Made by a program: the position numbers and the translations under genes. The notes under the pieces are model-generated. The model searched no databases. It was given only the letters and a program-made list of their open reading frames with translations, and was not told the origin of the DNA. Source: an uncultured Lachnospiraceae bacterium (GTDB lineage Bacteria > Bacillota > Clostridia > Lachnospirales > Lachnospiraceae). From it: a stretch of 64,000 bases of DNA. The DNA is taken from NCBI GenBank assembly GCA_910587095.1, contig CAJUMJ010000030.1, positions 1 to 64,000 of the forward strand, written 5' to 3'. Of the stretch, positions 15,738-24,986 are shown piece by piece (the stretch's first letter is position 1; every line of letters starts with the position of its first letter).

Positions 15738-17693
15738 TTATACAATACGCTTAAATTTCTTTTCCAGCTCATATTTACTCATGGTGATCATTGTCGGCCT
15801 GCCATGGGGACAGTTATACGGGTTGTCCAGAGTCAAAAGCTCATCGATCAGCGTCTCCATCTCCTGTCTGCTCATCCGCATATTCCCTTTGACGGCCGCC
15901 TTACATGCCATGGTAGCGATGCGGCTTCGAACGCTCTCTGGCGTATTCGCCGCAGGCGACTCCGCAAGTTCGCTCAGTATCTCATAAAAGTAGTTTTCCT
16001 CGGTGCAACCTAAAAGCTCCATGGGTACGGCCCGGATGGCGTAATCGCTTCCGCCAAACTCCTCGATCACAAAACCGAGGGCGGCAAAACTGTCCGCATG
16101 CCGCACATAGCAGTCCGCCTCCATGTTGCTCAAGGTCACGATCTTTGGTGGATTGATGTTTTGGGAAACAATCTCCTTTTCCCGGAAATGCCGCATCAGG
16201 CGCTCATACCTCACCTTTTCATGGGCCGCATGCTGATCCACAATCAAAAGCTTATCCTGATAAGAAATCAGCCAGTATGTCTCAAAAAGCTGCCCGATTA
16301 TCTCGTACCGTTCTCTGGCTTTCGCAGAGAGCAGCCTGTCGTCAAACATGGTCATCTGCTCCGGCTTCGGGATGTCAGGCTTTCGTATCTCCTGGCCTTT
16401 TTCCGGACAGGCGGCCTGCTCCGGCTTTTTGAGGGCAGCCGGCGTCTCCTGCTTTGTCCCGTAAATCTGGCTCTGCCTTAAGACGGCCGCCTCCGCCGGT
16501 CGGCTTTTTTCATAGATCGCCCGTATCGACGACGCTGTCCGATCCGACAGACTTTGCTCCTGTGCCGTTTCCGCACGGCTCTTTTTCATCTCGGTAATGC
16601 GCTTTTGCTCGAAAGGCTCCGGCACGGCGTTTTGCCCCTGCTGCTTCTTAGCTTTCGCCTTTTTTTCCTCCTTTTCAGGAGAAAGGCTCACGTCCGGAAT
16701 CATTTCCCTCTCCCTTAGCGCCGCCTCCACGGCGTCCCTGACTTCCTCATAAAAGACGGGGCCGTCGGCAATGCGCACCTCCATCTTGGAAGGGTGTACA
16801 TTGACGTCGAGCTTTAGCGTATCTATCTGAAAATGCAGGATGCAGAAGGGAAATTTGTGCTGCATCAGATATTCGCTGTAGCCCTCCTCCACGGCCTTGC
16901 TGATGAGATTGCTGCGGATGTATCTGCCATTGATATAAAAAATCTCGTAAGAACGGTTTGCCCGGTTGATCACGGGCTTCCCCAAAAGTCCGGTCACCGT
17001 CATACCTTCTCTCTCACAGGAAAACTCCGTGAGAGAGAAGGCGATATCCCGACCGTAAATGCGGTAGACAATCTCCTTCAGATCCCCGCTCCCTGCGGTG
17101 TAAAACCTGGTTTGGCCGTTTAGGAGGAATTTGAAGGAGACTTTTGGATTTGACATGGCCAGGTGCTCCATCAGATCCGCCACGTAAGACCCTTCCGTCC
17201 TTGGCTGTTTCAGAAATTTTTTACGGGGCGGCGTATTGAAAAAGAGATTTCGCACAATCATAGTGGTTCCCTGGGGAGCGCCCACTTCCTCCCTCTCCTT
17301 TACGGTTCCGCCTTCAATGACATATCTGATTCCGGTCAGCTCCTCCGGCGTCCTGGTTATCAGTTCCACCTGCGCCACCGCCGCGATACTGGCCAGCGCT
17401 TCGCCGCGAAATCCGAGACTGACCAATTTGGTCAAGTCTTCTGCGGAGGTGATTTTACTTGTGGCATGGCGGAGAAACGCGTTCTCTACCTGGGATTTTT
17501 CAATGCCACCGCCGTTGTCGGTGACCCTAATCAGGCTTATGCCACCGTCTTTGATTTCCACAGTGACAGCGTCAGCCCCCGCGTCGATGGCGTTTTCCAC
17601 CAGCTCTTTCACCACACTCGCAGGTCGCTCCACCACCTCGCCAGCCGCGATTTTATCTATCGTCTGGTTGTCCAGTATATTTATTTTCGCCAT
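15738..17693 (-). CDS. mutL: DNA mismatch repair protein MutL
   Basis: A 651-aa protein: GHKL ATPase N-terminus (ELVENAIDAGA, DNGGGI, GFRGEAL), a variable linker at about residues 335-455, and a C-terminal dimer domain. The motif DQHAAHEKVRYE fits DQHAxxExxxxE, so this is the latent-endonuclease type used by bacteria without MutH. The C-terminal CPHGRPTM zinc-binding motif is also intact. It acts after MutS to nick the error strand. Confidence 0.95.
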   Translation of the reverse strand: MAKINILDNQTIDKIAAGEVVERPASVVKELVENAIDAGADAVTVEIKDGGISLIRVTDNGGGIEKSQVENAFLRHATSKITSAEDLTKLVSLGFRGEALASIAAVAQVELITRTPEELTGIRYVIEGGTVKEREEVGAPQGTTMIVRNLFFNTPPRKKFLKQPRTEGSYVADLMEHLAMSNPKVSFKFLLNGQTRFYTAGSGDLKEIVYRIYGRDIAFSLTEFSCEREGMTVTGLLGKPVINRANRSYEIFYINGRYIRSNLISKAVEEGYSEYLMQHKFPFCILHFQIDTLKLDVNVHPSKMEVRIADGPVFYEEVRDAVEAALREREMIPDVSLSPEKEEKKAKAKKQQGQNAVPEPFEQKRITEMKKSRAETAQEQSLSDRTASSIRAIYEKSRPAEAAVLRQSQIYGTKQETPAALKKPEQAACPEKGQEIRKPDIPKPEQMTMFDDRLLSAKARERYEIIGQLFETYWLISYQDKLLIVDQHAAHEKVRYERLMRHFREKEIVSQNINPPKIVTLSNMEADCYVRHADSFAALGFVIEEFGGSDYAIRAVPMELLGCTEENYFYEILSELAESPAANTPESVRSRIATMACKAAVKGNMRMSRQEMETLIDELLTLDNPYNCPHGRPTMITMSKYELEKKFKRIV

Positions 17694-17765
17694 CTGTTCA
17701 CCTCCCCGTTTCAGCGATTCACACTAACCGCCATGTCACAGCTCTGCTGTGAGTCAAACCAGTGC

Positions 17766-17880
17766 GGAGAATGCCCGTATTTTGGGCATTCTCCTGTGTG
17801 AGATGGAGTTGCAAAGCAACTCCTAGAGTTTCTTGGCGTCCCGTCCTATGGCGGGACGTCTTTAGAAACTCTTCTCACAC
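17766..17880 (-). ncRNA. structured intergenic element II (mutS-mutL), multi-stem RNA
   Basis: Plus-strand coordinates: an 11-bp hairpin GGAGAATGCCC/GGGCATTCTCC (17766-17794), outer stem GTGTGAGA/TCTCACAC (17796-17803 with 17873-17880), an extra arm GGAGTTGC-AAA-GCAACTCC (17805-17823), inner stem AGAGTTTC/GAAACTCT, and apical stem GCGTCCCG/CGGGACGT with loop TCCTATGG. It matches element I at 15640-15735 in order of stems and unpaired bases but not in stem sequence. Confidence 0.6.
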
Positions 17881-17883
17881 GAT

Positions 17884-20532
17884 TTACCATCTGTTTTTCA
17901 GGCGGTTTTGCAGCCTGTACAAGGTATTGAGCGCGTCCACAGGCGTCAGATTGCCGACGTCTATCTCAGTCAGTTCCTTTATCACATCTTCATCCCGCAC
18001 CGTGTCAAACAAAGAAATCTGCTCGAGATCCACCTCGTCATACCTTACGGTCTTTTTCGCTTCTCCCCTGCCACGGTTTACCTCAATGCTCTGCACCTTT
18101 CCGGTGATATCGTTGTCGCTCAGCTGTTCCACGATCTCCTTCGCCCGGTCGATCACCATATCGGGCACGCCCGCCAGCTTTGCCACTTGTATACCGTAGC
18201 TTTTATCCGCGCCTCCCCTCACGATTTTTCTAAGAAAGACGATATCGTCCCCTTTCTCCTTGACGGCGATACAGTAGTTGTTTACGTTATCCATCTTGCC
18301 TTCCAGCTCGGTCAGCTCATGGTAATGGGTGGCAAACAATGTCTTCGCGCCGAGAATACGGCGGTTGCTGATATGTTCGATCACCGCCCACGCGATGCTT
18401 AAACCGTCAAAAGTGGAGGTGCCGCGCCCGATCTCGTCCAAAACAAGCAGGCTGTTTGGCGTGGCGTTTCTCAAAATATTGGCGACTTCGTTCATTTCCA
18501 CCATGAAAGTTGACTGGCCGCTGGCCAGATCGTCGGAGGCGCCCACTCTCGTGAAAATCCGGTCGACAATACCGATATCAGCCTTTTTCGCGGGCACGAA
18601 GGAACCGATCTGAGTCATCAGAACAATCAAGGCTACCTGCCGCATGTACGTGGATTTTCCAGCCATATTCGGTCCCGTAATCACGGCGATGCAATGTTTT
18701 TTGTCATCCAGATGGGTGTCGTTTGCGATAAACATATCGTTGTCAATCATCTGTTCCACCACCGGGTGACGCCCCTCCTTAATGTCGATCACGCCCTTTT
18801 CGTTCAAGGAGGGGCGTACATAGTGGTTTTGCTCCGCCACAGCGGCCAGGGAGGTAAATACATCCAGCCTGGCCACCGCCCGGGCCGTTTTCTGAATACG
18901 CTCCACTTCCCCCGCAATCGCCTCCCTGATCTCGCAGAAAAGATCATATTCCAGTCCGAAAAGCTTATCCTCCGCGTTCAAAATGGTATCTTCAAGCTCC
19001 TTTAACCGCGGCGTGGTGTAACGCTCCGCATTGGCAAGTGTCTGCTTTCGCACATAGTCCTCCGGCACCTGGCCTTTGTAGGAGTTTGTCACCTCAAAGT
19101 AATAGCCGAAAACCTTGTTGTATTTGATGCGCAGATTCTTTATGCCCGTGCGCTCACGATCCGTCTCCTCAAGCTCCGCCAGCCACTTTTTGCCGTCGGT
19201 CTTTGCCTTTTTGAGCGCATCCACAGAATCGTTAAACCCCTCCTTTATGATGCCGCCCTCCTTGACCGCGATGGGCGGCTCCTCCATGATGGCATCGTCG
19301 ATCAGCTTGTAAATATCCTGTAAGGGATCCATGTGTTCCAGTATTTCCGCAAGGAGCGGCGCCTCAAAATCGGTCAGCACCGTGCGCAGGGAAGGAAGCA
19401 TGGCAAGAGAATTTTTTAAGGCGATCAAATCCCTTGGATTTGCGCTCTTATAGCTGACTCTGCCAAGAAGTCTCTCAAGGTCATAGACAGCCTGCAAATA
19501 CTCACGCATCTCCTCTCTGTCAACGCTCCTTTTGTTGAGCGCTTCCACCGCGTCCAGACGCTTTTCCACCCGCTCTTTGTCAATCAGGGGCTGTTCTATG
19601 TATTTGCGCAAAAGCCGTCCTCCCATGGCCGTCTTTGTGCGGTCCAGCACACCGAGCAAAGAGCCTTTCTTCTGCTTCTCACGCAATGTCTCCGCAAGCT
19701 CCAGATTCCGCCTTGTTGAACTGTCAAGCAGCATATATCTGCTGCTCAGGTAAGGATAGATGTGCGTTATATGGGTGAGGGACGTCTTTTGCGTCTCATA
19801 TAGGTACTGCATTAAGGCTCCGGCCGCAGTCAGCCCGACGGGAAAATCTTCCACACCGAGACCTTTGAGCGTATTTACATGAAAATGCTTCATGAGAGTC
19901 TTTTTGCATCCGTTCTCGTCAAAATAATAAGGCTGTAAAGAGTAGACGGATACTTGCAGCCTTGTTTTTAACTCCTCGATATCGTATCCGCTGACAAAGA
20001 AAGGCTCGTTGCAGATCACTTCCGAGGGCGCGTATTTGTTGATTTCGTCCTGAAGCTTTCGAATGTCCTCCACTTCCGTCAGATAGTAATCACCCGTAGT
20101 CACGTCCGCCACCGACATTCCGATTTTTCCGGGGAAGTAGGCTACACAAAGCAGGTAATTATTTTTGCTGTCATCAAGCGCCTGGAGGTTTAGGTTCGTC
20201 CCCGGCGTGACCACGCGGATGACCTCCCGCTTTACAATGCCTCTCGCGTTTTTGGGATCTTCCACCTGCTCGCAGATCGCCACCTTATAGCCCTTGGAAA
20301 CAAGCTTGTTCAAATAGCTGTCCACAGCATGATAAGGGACGCCGCACATGGGCGCCCGCTCCTCCTGTCCACAGCTTTTTCCTGTCAAAGTAATCTCCAG
20401 CTCTCTGGATGCGGTGAGGGCGTCCTCGAAAAACATCTCGTAAAAATCGCCCAGTCTGTAAAACAAAATGCAATCCTGGTACGCCTTCTTCGTCTCCAGA
20501 TATTGCTGCATCATAGGTGTCAGTTCAGCCAT
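17884..20532 (-). CDS. mutS: DNA mismatch repair protein MutS
   Basis: An 882-aa mismatch sensor. The N-terminal mismatch-binding motif GDFYEMF is present (Phe-x-Glu), and the ATPase domain carries GPNMAGKSTYMRQ (Walker A), VLDEIGRGTSTFDG (Walker B and signature) and ATHYHEL. Length is standard. Its start overlaps the end of miaB by 13 bp, so translation of mutS depends on the phage-driven miaB message unless an internal promoter exists. Confidence 0.96.
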   Translation of the reverse strand: MAELTPMMQQYLETKKAYQDCILFYRLGDFYEMFFEDALTASRELEITLTGKSCGQEERAPMCGVPYHAVDSYLNKLVSKGYKVAICEQVEDPKNARGIVKREVIRVVTPGTNLNLQALDDSKNNYLLCVAYFPGKIGMSVADVTTGDYYLTEVEDIRKLQDEINKYAPSEVICNEPFFVSGYDIEELKTRLQVSVYSLQPYYFDENGCKKTLMKHFHVNTLKGLGVEDFPVGLTAAGALMQYLYETQKTSLTHITHIYPYLSSRYMLLDSSTRRNLELAETLREKQKKGSLLGVLDRTKTAMGGRLLRKYIEQPLIDKERVEKRLDAVEALNKRSVDREEMREYLQAVYDLERLLGRVSYKSANPRDLIALKNSLAMLPSLRTVLTDFEAPLLAEILEHMDPLQDIYKLIDDAIMEEPPIAVKEGGIIKEGFNDSVDALKKAKTDGKKWLAELEETDRERTGIKNLRIKYNKVFGYYFEVTNSYKGQVPEDYVRKQTLANAERYTTPRLKELEDTILNAEDKLFGLEYDLFCEIREAIAGEVERIQKTARAVARLDVFTSLAAVAEQNHYVRPSLNEKGVIDIKEGRHPVVEQMIDNDMFIANDTHLDDKKHCIAVITGPNMAGKSTYMRQVALIVLMTQIGSFVPAKKADIGIVDRIFTRVGASDDLASGQSTFMVEMNEVANILRNATPNSLLVLDEIGRGTSTFDGLSIAWAVIEHISNRRILGAKTLFATHYHELTELEGKMDNVNNYCIAVKEKGDDIVFLRKIVRGGADKSYGIQVAKLAGVPDMVIDRAKEIVEQLSDNDITGKVQSIEVNRGRGEAKKTVRYDEVDLEQISLFDTVRDEDVIKELTEIDVGNLTPVDALNTLYRLQNRLKNRW

Positions 20533-22037
20533 TGGTTATCAACCATCTTTCCTAGTCTCGTATGTCCGGTCTGACTCGTCCAGTCAACCATCCGTCCCGT
20601 ATAGTAAAAGCCATGGCAGGTGTCCAGTACCACCATGACCGTTTTTCCGATTAACCGCCTGTCCGCCCGAAAGTGCACAAGCATGTTGTTGCCAAGCCGT
20701 CCCGTCACAAAGGCCGGGTCCTGCTCGTTTACCCCTTCCACGAGGGCTTCCATCACCTTTCCCTCAAGAAGCGCCGCCCGGCTCTTCGCCGTCTTTTGCA
20801 CCTCAAGAAGAAGTTTGTCAAAGCTTTCATGCACGGACTCCGGCGGCACCTGGTTTTCCATAGCCGCCGCAGGGGTGCCTGTCCGGGGGGAATAGATAAA
20901 GGTGAAAGCGTTGTCGAACTGCACCTTTCGCACCACGTCTATGGTTTCCTCCACATCCGCCGGCGTCTCCCCAGGAAATCCCACTATAATATCGGTGGTG
21001 ATCGCCATGTCGGGAATCGCATGTCTGATTCTCTCCACAAGCGCCAGGTATGTTTCTTTTGTATAGCGCCTGTTCATGGCCTGCAGGATCCGGTTCGAGC
21101 CTGCCTGCAAAGGCAGATGCAGATGGCGGCAGATTTTTGTGGAATGCTGCATCACTTCGATCAGCTCGTCCGACAAATCCTTGGGATGGGAGGTCATAAA
21201 GCGAATCCGCCTCAGGCCCTCGATCTTCTCCACACGACGAAGGAGCTCTGCAAAGCTGATGGGATGTTCGAGATTCTTGCCGTAAGAATTGACATTCTGG
21301 CCAAGCAGCATAATTTCGATCACCCCGTCCTCCACCAACTTTTCAATCTCACAAAGAATCTCCTCCGGTTCCCGGCTCCTCTCCCGCCCGCGCACATATG
21401 GCACGATACAGTAGCTGCAAAAATTATCGCAGCCGAACATGATATTGACACCGGATTTGTAGAAGTATTTGCGCTTTACCGGCAGTTCTTCCACAATTTC
21501 ATCAGTTTTCTCCCATATATCCACAATCATGTCTTCCGATGCCAGCATGGCCGAAAGCAACTGTGCAAACCGGAAAAGATTGTGTGTTCCGAAAATCAAA
21601 TCCACAAACCGATAGCTTTTTTGCAGTTTTTCAATGACTCCTGGCTCCTGCATCATACAGCCGCAGAGCGCGATTTTTAAATGCGGCTTTTGCTTTTTCA
21701 GGCTGTTCAGATGTCCCAGCCGTCCGTAAACTCTCTGGTCGGCATTGTCCCTCACCGTACAGGTGTTGTAGACGATAAAATCAGCCTCCTCCTCCGAGTC
21801 GGTAAGCTCATATCCCGCCTTTTCCAAAACGCCGCACAGCTTCTCGGAATCTCTCGCGTTCATCTGACACCCGAACGACGTCAAGTTACACGTCAGCGGG
21901 CGGCCTAATTCTTCGGACTTCTTCTTCACAATCTCCCGACACTTTTTCATAAAATAATATTGTCTGTCCGGTTCTTCCGTTGGCGGTTCCTTTGTCAAGT
22001 CCTGCGCTTCTATTCTTTTGCTATATTCATCATTCAT
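20520..22037 (-). CDS. miaB: MiaB tRNA methylthiotransferase, chimeric: phage-supplied 5' end fused to host gene
   Basis: A radical-SAM enzyme that adds the 2-methylthio group to i6A37 of tRNA. At 505 aa it has the UPF0004 domain (SFGCQMN, then further cysteines including CTVRDNA and GCMMQEPG), radical-SAM motif CDNFCSYC and a C-terminal TRAM domain. The prophage left junction lies at the FGCQMN codons (21865-21869), so about the first 58 residues, the leader and the promoter come from the phage. The leader AAAGAAAGGAATTTAACC is the same as that of the phage gene at 49556. The native 5' end is stranded at 57879-58034. The fusion is in frame and all cluster cysteines are kept. Confidence 0.93.
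   Translation of the reverse strand: MNDEYSKRIEAQDLTKEPPTEEPDRQYYFMKKCREIVKKKSEELGRPLTCNLTSFGCQMNARDSEKLCGVLEKAGYELTDSEEEADFIVYNTCTVRDNADQRVYGRLGHLNSLKKQKPHLKIALCGCMMQEPGVIEKLQKSYRFVDLIFGTHNLFRFAQLLSAMLASEDMIVDIWEKTDEIVEELPVKRKYFYKSGVNIMFGCDNFCSYCIVPYVRGRERSREPEEILCEIEKLVEDGVIEIMLLGQNVNSYGKNLEHPISFAELLRRVEKIEGLRRIRFMTSHPKDLSDELIEVMQHSTKICRHLHLPLQAGSNRILQAMNRRYTKETYLALVERIRHAIPDMAITTDIIVGFPGETPADVEETIDVVRKVQFDNAFTFIYSPRTGTPAAAMENQVPPESVHESFDKLLLEVQKTAKSRAALLEGKVMEALVEGVNEQDPAFVTGRLGNNMLVHFRADRRLIGKTVMVVLDTCHGFYYTGRMVDWTSQTGHTRLGKMVDNQWLN
21857..21875. other. attL, left prophage-chromosome junction within miaB
   Basis: CGTTCATCTGACACCCGAA here matches CGTTCATTTGACAGCCGAA at 57896-57914 at 17 of 19 positions. 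The shared TGACA (21865-21869) between the two mismatches is the likely crossover. It falls in the codons of the Cys and Gln of the FGCQMN motif. Confidence 0.8.
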
Positions 22038-22082
22038 AAATGGTTAAATTCCTTTCTTTGCTAAAAATCAATAACGAATTCT

Positions 22083-22111
22083 ATTATACACGAAATAACC
22101 ATTTTTTGAAA
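22083..22111 (-). promoter_or_regulatory. phage-borne promoter driving the chimeric miaB
   Basis: On the minus strand TTTCAA, 17 nt, TATAAT lies about 50 nt upstream of the miaB start, just inside the prophage left end. It is followed by the phage-type leader AAAGAAAGGAATTTAACC. It would restore transcription of miaB and the overlapping mutS after the native promoter is separated from them. Confidence 0.65.
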
Positions 22112-22118
22112 GAAAAAT

Positions 22119-22153
22119 ATCCGGCTTTTTCTGTGCGAAGATAAAAGCCGGAT
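22119..22153 (-). terminator. terminator closing the phage lysis module
   Basis: An 11-bp stem ATCCGGCTTTT/AAAAGCCGGAT with a 13-nt loop, followed on the minus strand by ATTTTTC. It separates the endolysin gene from the promoter that reads into miaB, so the phage lysis genes and miaB are insulated. Confidence 0.8.
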
Positions 22154-22231
22154 CCCGTGATATATTATTCCTTGCTTTGCCGTTGACCGTTTTCCCCTAT
22201 GTCTTCATGGTACATTGTCCCCCTTCCCTGA

Positions 22232-23623
22232 TTATTTTATGTAGATTTCGCCGGATCCCGATATGCCGCACACATACCCCGACGGGATCTTCACCCATAT
22301 AGCGCCGCCCGCTGCCTTTTCAAGCCCTTTGCACGTGACGACGGTTCCTTTCTTCAAGATTGCTTTTCCGGCTCCGTCCGGGTAGCCGTGGGCCTTTCCG
22401 TCTGCCGTCAACGCGGAATAGGAAAGCTTTTCGCCGTTCGGCGTCTTGCGTACATACATATTCGCCTGCAGCGTGTAATTTTTCCCCACTTTGTAGGCCG
22501 CGTCCGGTTCATTCTTTCCGGCGGGCGTCGGCGTTGCTGCTGCGCCGCCTGCGTATCTGTCGAAATACTTCTGTCCGTATGTGGCCCGCTTCTTCTGCGC
22601 TGCTGCGCTCTGGTCTGCCGGGCCTTCATATCCGATCATAAAAGCGCTTGCAGCGTCCGCCACGGATCCGGCGGCCTTTAACTGCTGCAATACTTTTTTA
22701 TACCCGCCCTGCAATTCGTCCCACATGAAAGAAAGCTGAATATTCAGATCGCCGATTGACTTTCCGGCGGCCTTCGCTTTGTTATATAACCCCTGCTTTC
22801 TGGTATAGTATGTCCATTGTGCAAGACCATACCCGGCGCAATCTTTGACGAAATTCGTATAGCTTCCGGCGTCAACTGCTGCCGTGTATTTATCATCAGT
22901 CAAGCCTAATTTCTTTTCGCTTGTGTTTTGAAGGTTCCGCGGGTTCAGGTTGCTTTCTGCTTCAAAATTCCCCAAGATCCCGGCGGCTGCGTAGGCGTTT
23001 AAACCCTTCCCGATCAGGAAATTCCAGATCGTTTTTTCTACCGCGGCCGTCGCCGGGGCCGCTGCGGGCGCCGTTACTGCTGCCGCCTTCGCCTTCGTTC
23101 CTGCTGTCAGGTTTACGGCCGTGTGCGCGTTGTCATTCAAAAGAATATCACCCGGAAGAAGATAGTCGGACGAAGTTAAATATTTGCTGTCTGTTAGTAC
23201 GGTGAAGCCTGCCTTCTTTAATGCGGCCCGCATGTTCCCGGTGTAGCCGTCCGGGTTTACCTGCTTCAAGGCAGCGATCCCGCATTTATGCCCTGCCGCG
23301 ATAATATTCGCAAGCGTGGACGCGCTGCAATCTGCTTCGACGGGCGTTTTGATTGCCGCCGGGTTCCAATTTGCCGCCTTTAATGCGTCGTGGTACGTCC
23401 TGCGGTGTGTCTGGCAATACCCGATATTGTCATTCTTTGCGGCCGCTTCGCTGATCCTTGCGATTTCTTCCCCGACTTTTGGATCCGGGTATCTTAAAAC
23501 GCATTTCCACGGCCGGGAATACCACGAAATAACACGGTATTCTTTCCCGGTCTGATCTCCGGCCTTCCCGCCCGTCGTCTTCCCGTTTTCGTTGCTGCCG
23601 CAATTACTGATTTTCGTTGCCAT
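22232..23623 (-). CDS. phage endolysin, three-domain peptidoglycan hydrolase
   Basis: A 463-aa protein. Residues about 30-175 hold a cysteine-peptidase-like region with C-S at ADCSASTLA and a later H in NDNAHTAVN, which suggests an NlpC/P60-like fold. Residues about 200-360 match phage tail lysozyme type domains (AAAGILGNFEAESNLNPRN, with Glu in the catalytic position). The end (about 380-463) is an SH3b-like wall-binding domain. No signal peptide, so it depends on the holin encoded just upstream, which it overlaps by 20 bp. Last gene of the late operon. Confidence 0.85.
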   Translation of the reverse strand: MATKISNCGSNENGKTTGGKAGDQTGKEYRVISWYSRPWKCVLRYPDPKVGEEIARISEAAAKNDNIGYCQTHRRTYHDALKAANWNPAAIKTPVEADCSASTLANIIAAGHKCGIAALKQVNPDGYTGNMRAALKKAGFTVLTDSKYLTSSDYLLPGDILLNDNAHTAVNLTAGTKAKAAAVTAPAAAPATAAVEKTIWNFLIGKGLNAYAAAGILGNFEAESNLNPRNLQNTSEKKLGLTDDKYTAAVDAGSYTNFVKDCAGYGLAQWTYYTRKQGLYNKAKAAGKSIGDLNIQLSFMWDELQGGYKKVLQQLKAAGSVADAASAFMIGYEGPADQSAAAQKKRATYGQKYFDRYAGGAAATPTPAGKNEPDAAYKVGKNYTLQANMYVRKTPNGEKLSYSALTADGKAHGYPDGAGKAILKKGTVVTCKGLEKAAGGAIWVKIPSGYVCGISGSGEIYIK

Positions 23624-23951
23624 TTTCCGCGCCCCTTTCTGCTTTCGCTTCTGTTTCCTGAATTTGTTTCAATAACTGAATGATTTTATCATAGCCGATC
23701 ATGCTTCCGATCCATACCGCAACGATCATAATTACAAGACAGATAATATTATTGACCGTCCACGGGATCCCCAAAAGCATATAAACGGCCGCCATTCCAA
23801 GCCCGCCGATTACTGCCGCATTGATTAACGCGATCACATTCGCGCTATACTTGCGCCCGGCGTTCTGGTATGCCTTTTTGATTGCTTCCGTCAAAAGCCC
23901 GCTAACTGCTGCGGCCGCTGTCATAAATGTAATAAAAAGCGTAATTGTCAT
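23604..23951 (-). CDS. phage holin
   Basis: A 115-aa protein with two or three hydrophobic helices (residues 4-20, 40-60, 66-85) and a charged C-terminus rich in Glu and Lys. This fits holins that permeabilise the membrane to release endolysin. The ATG at 23951 is chosen because AAAGGAG lies upstream; the 14-bp palindrome ATATTGCGCAATAT sits between that ribosome site and the ATG. Confidence 0.75.
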   Translation of the reverse strand: MTITLFITFMTAAAAVSGLLTEAIKKAYQNAGRKYSANVIALINAAVIGGLGMAAVYMLLGIPWTVNNIICLVIMIVAVWIGSMIGYDKIIQLLKQIQETEAKAERGAENGNENQ

Positions 23952-23963
23952 ATTGCGCAATAT
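23950..23963. promoter_or_regulatory. 14-bp palindrome ATATTGCGCAATAT at holin start
   Basis: A perfect palindrome between the Shine-Dalgarno (AAAGGAG) and the ATG of the holin gene; its last two bases are the AT of the start codon. One of at least 14 copies in the prophage. Confidence 0.7.
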
Positions 23964-23970
23964 CTCCTTT

Positions 23971-24438
23971 CTATACTGAAATATTTTCTTGTGTTGCTTC
24001 CGCTTCCGACGCCTTGCACATAACCAAGTCTTGAACGTGGCTTTCTGATTGCCTGATAATGTCCGAAAGCTGTTCTTCCAGTTCTCCCGGATCCTGCCCG
24101 ATCCGCTGTTTAAAGCGGATAGTCCTTTCAATGAATGAAAACCACTGATTTAATGCGTTTGAAAGCTTTTCTTTGTTGCTGTATGCCGTGTGCGCTATCC
24201 CTGCGAATACCGCAAGCCCGCATATAACAACGCTAAACGGCGTCAGGACTTCCGACGCCGAAAAAACAGGATCTTCCATACCCACGATCCGGATCGTGAT
24301 ATAAACGAAGGCAATCACGGACACAATCAAAAGGGCGTCCGGGATAATTACAATAAGCTTTGAATATGTAAAACGCTTTGAAGACTTCCGGCGAAGTTCG
24401 TCTTCTTCCCGTTTTAGCTGCCTTCCTGCTACTGCCAT
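23971..24438 (-). CDS. phage membrane protein of the lysis region
   Basis: A 155-aa protein with a basic N-terminus, two membrane helices (about residues 28-50 and 64-84) and a charged C-terminal tail. It sits between a coiled-coil membrane protein and the holin, overlapping the former by 1 bp. It may be a second holin, an antiholin or a lysis accessory. Not recognised beyond that. Confidence 0.55.
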   Translation of the reverse strand: MAVAGRQLKREEDELRRKSSKRFTYSKLIVIIPDALLIVSVIAFVYITIRIVGMEDPVFSASEVLTPFSVVICGLAVFAGIAHTAYSNKEKLSNALNQWFSFIERTIRFKQRIGQDPGELEEQLSDIIRQSESHVQDLVMCKASEAEATQENISV

Positions 24439-24812
24439 TATTCGCCGCCCCGTTCGATCATATAGCTTTCAAGGGCTGCCGTTGCCTTGTCAATGTCTGC
24501 CGTGTTGTGCGGATCCTTTGCGTTTTTCAGAAGCGCAAGTAAACATTGAAGTTGAATCGCGTTCGCGCTTTTCAGGGCCTTTTCCAGTTCTTCGATCTTG
24601 CTTTTATCGTCTTTCAGATATTCCCGAAGCTTTTCGATCCGGCCGTCAAGTTCCCTGATACGGTCTTCGCATTTCTGGATCCGTTCGTCCTGCTTTTTGT
24701 CCGGTTCGGTGATTTTGTTCTTTGCCTTCCCGATATATGTCGCCGCCGATCCGATCGCCGTGATTGCTGCACACAATCCAAGAAAAACAGTCAACGCCGT
24801 GTTAATATCCAT
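24438..24812 (-). CDS. membrane-anchored coiled-coil phage protein (haemolysin XhlA-like layout)
   Basis: A 124-aa protein from the ATG at 24812, which follows AAAGGAGATCGGGAAA. One N-terminal hydrophobic helix (residues 5-25) is followed by a long charged coiled coil (KKQDERIQKCEDRIRELDGRIEKL region in parts). The layout resembles XhlA-type lysis proteins but is reversed in order, so that name is not claimed. The same leader sequence precedes the cro-like gene at 53008. Confidence 0.55.
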   Translation of the reverse strand: MDINTALTVFLGLCAAITAIGSAATYIGKAKNKITEPDKKQDERIQKCEDRIRELDGRIEKLREYLKDDKSKIEELEKALKSANAIQLQCLLALLKNAKDPHNTADIDKATAALESYMIERGGE

Positions 24813-24916
24813 TTTCCCGATCTCCTTTCTTTCGCCGATATTTGATTTCATTTTATCGGATAAAAGCGCGTAATTCTGATATGATTTCCCGTCCCGTATT
24901 TGCCCCATATAGGCAA

Positions 24917-24957
24917 GAAAAAGCCCCAAAGGATAAAATATACCCTTCGGGGCTTTT
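24917..24957 (-). terminator. intrinsic terminator after the DGR operon
   Basis: An AAAAGCCCCGAAGGG stem pairs with CCTTTGGGGCTTTTTC around an A/T-rich loop; on the minus strand the U-tract follows. It splits the tail/DGR transcription unit from the lysis genes. Confidence 0.8.
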
Positions 24958-24986
24958 CGCTTGTTTCTGGCGCCCTCTGCGCTTCC

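Noticed and set aside
22921..23205. Plus-strand ORFs of 90-100 aa opposite the endolysin and capsid genes
   Set aside because: Shadows caused by codon bias; no ribosome sites, no recognisable domains, and clear genes on the other strand.
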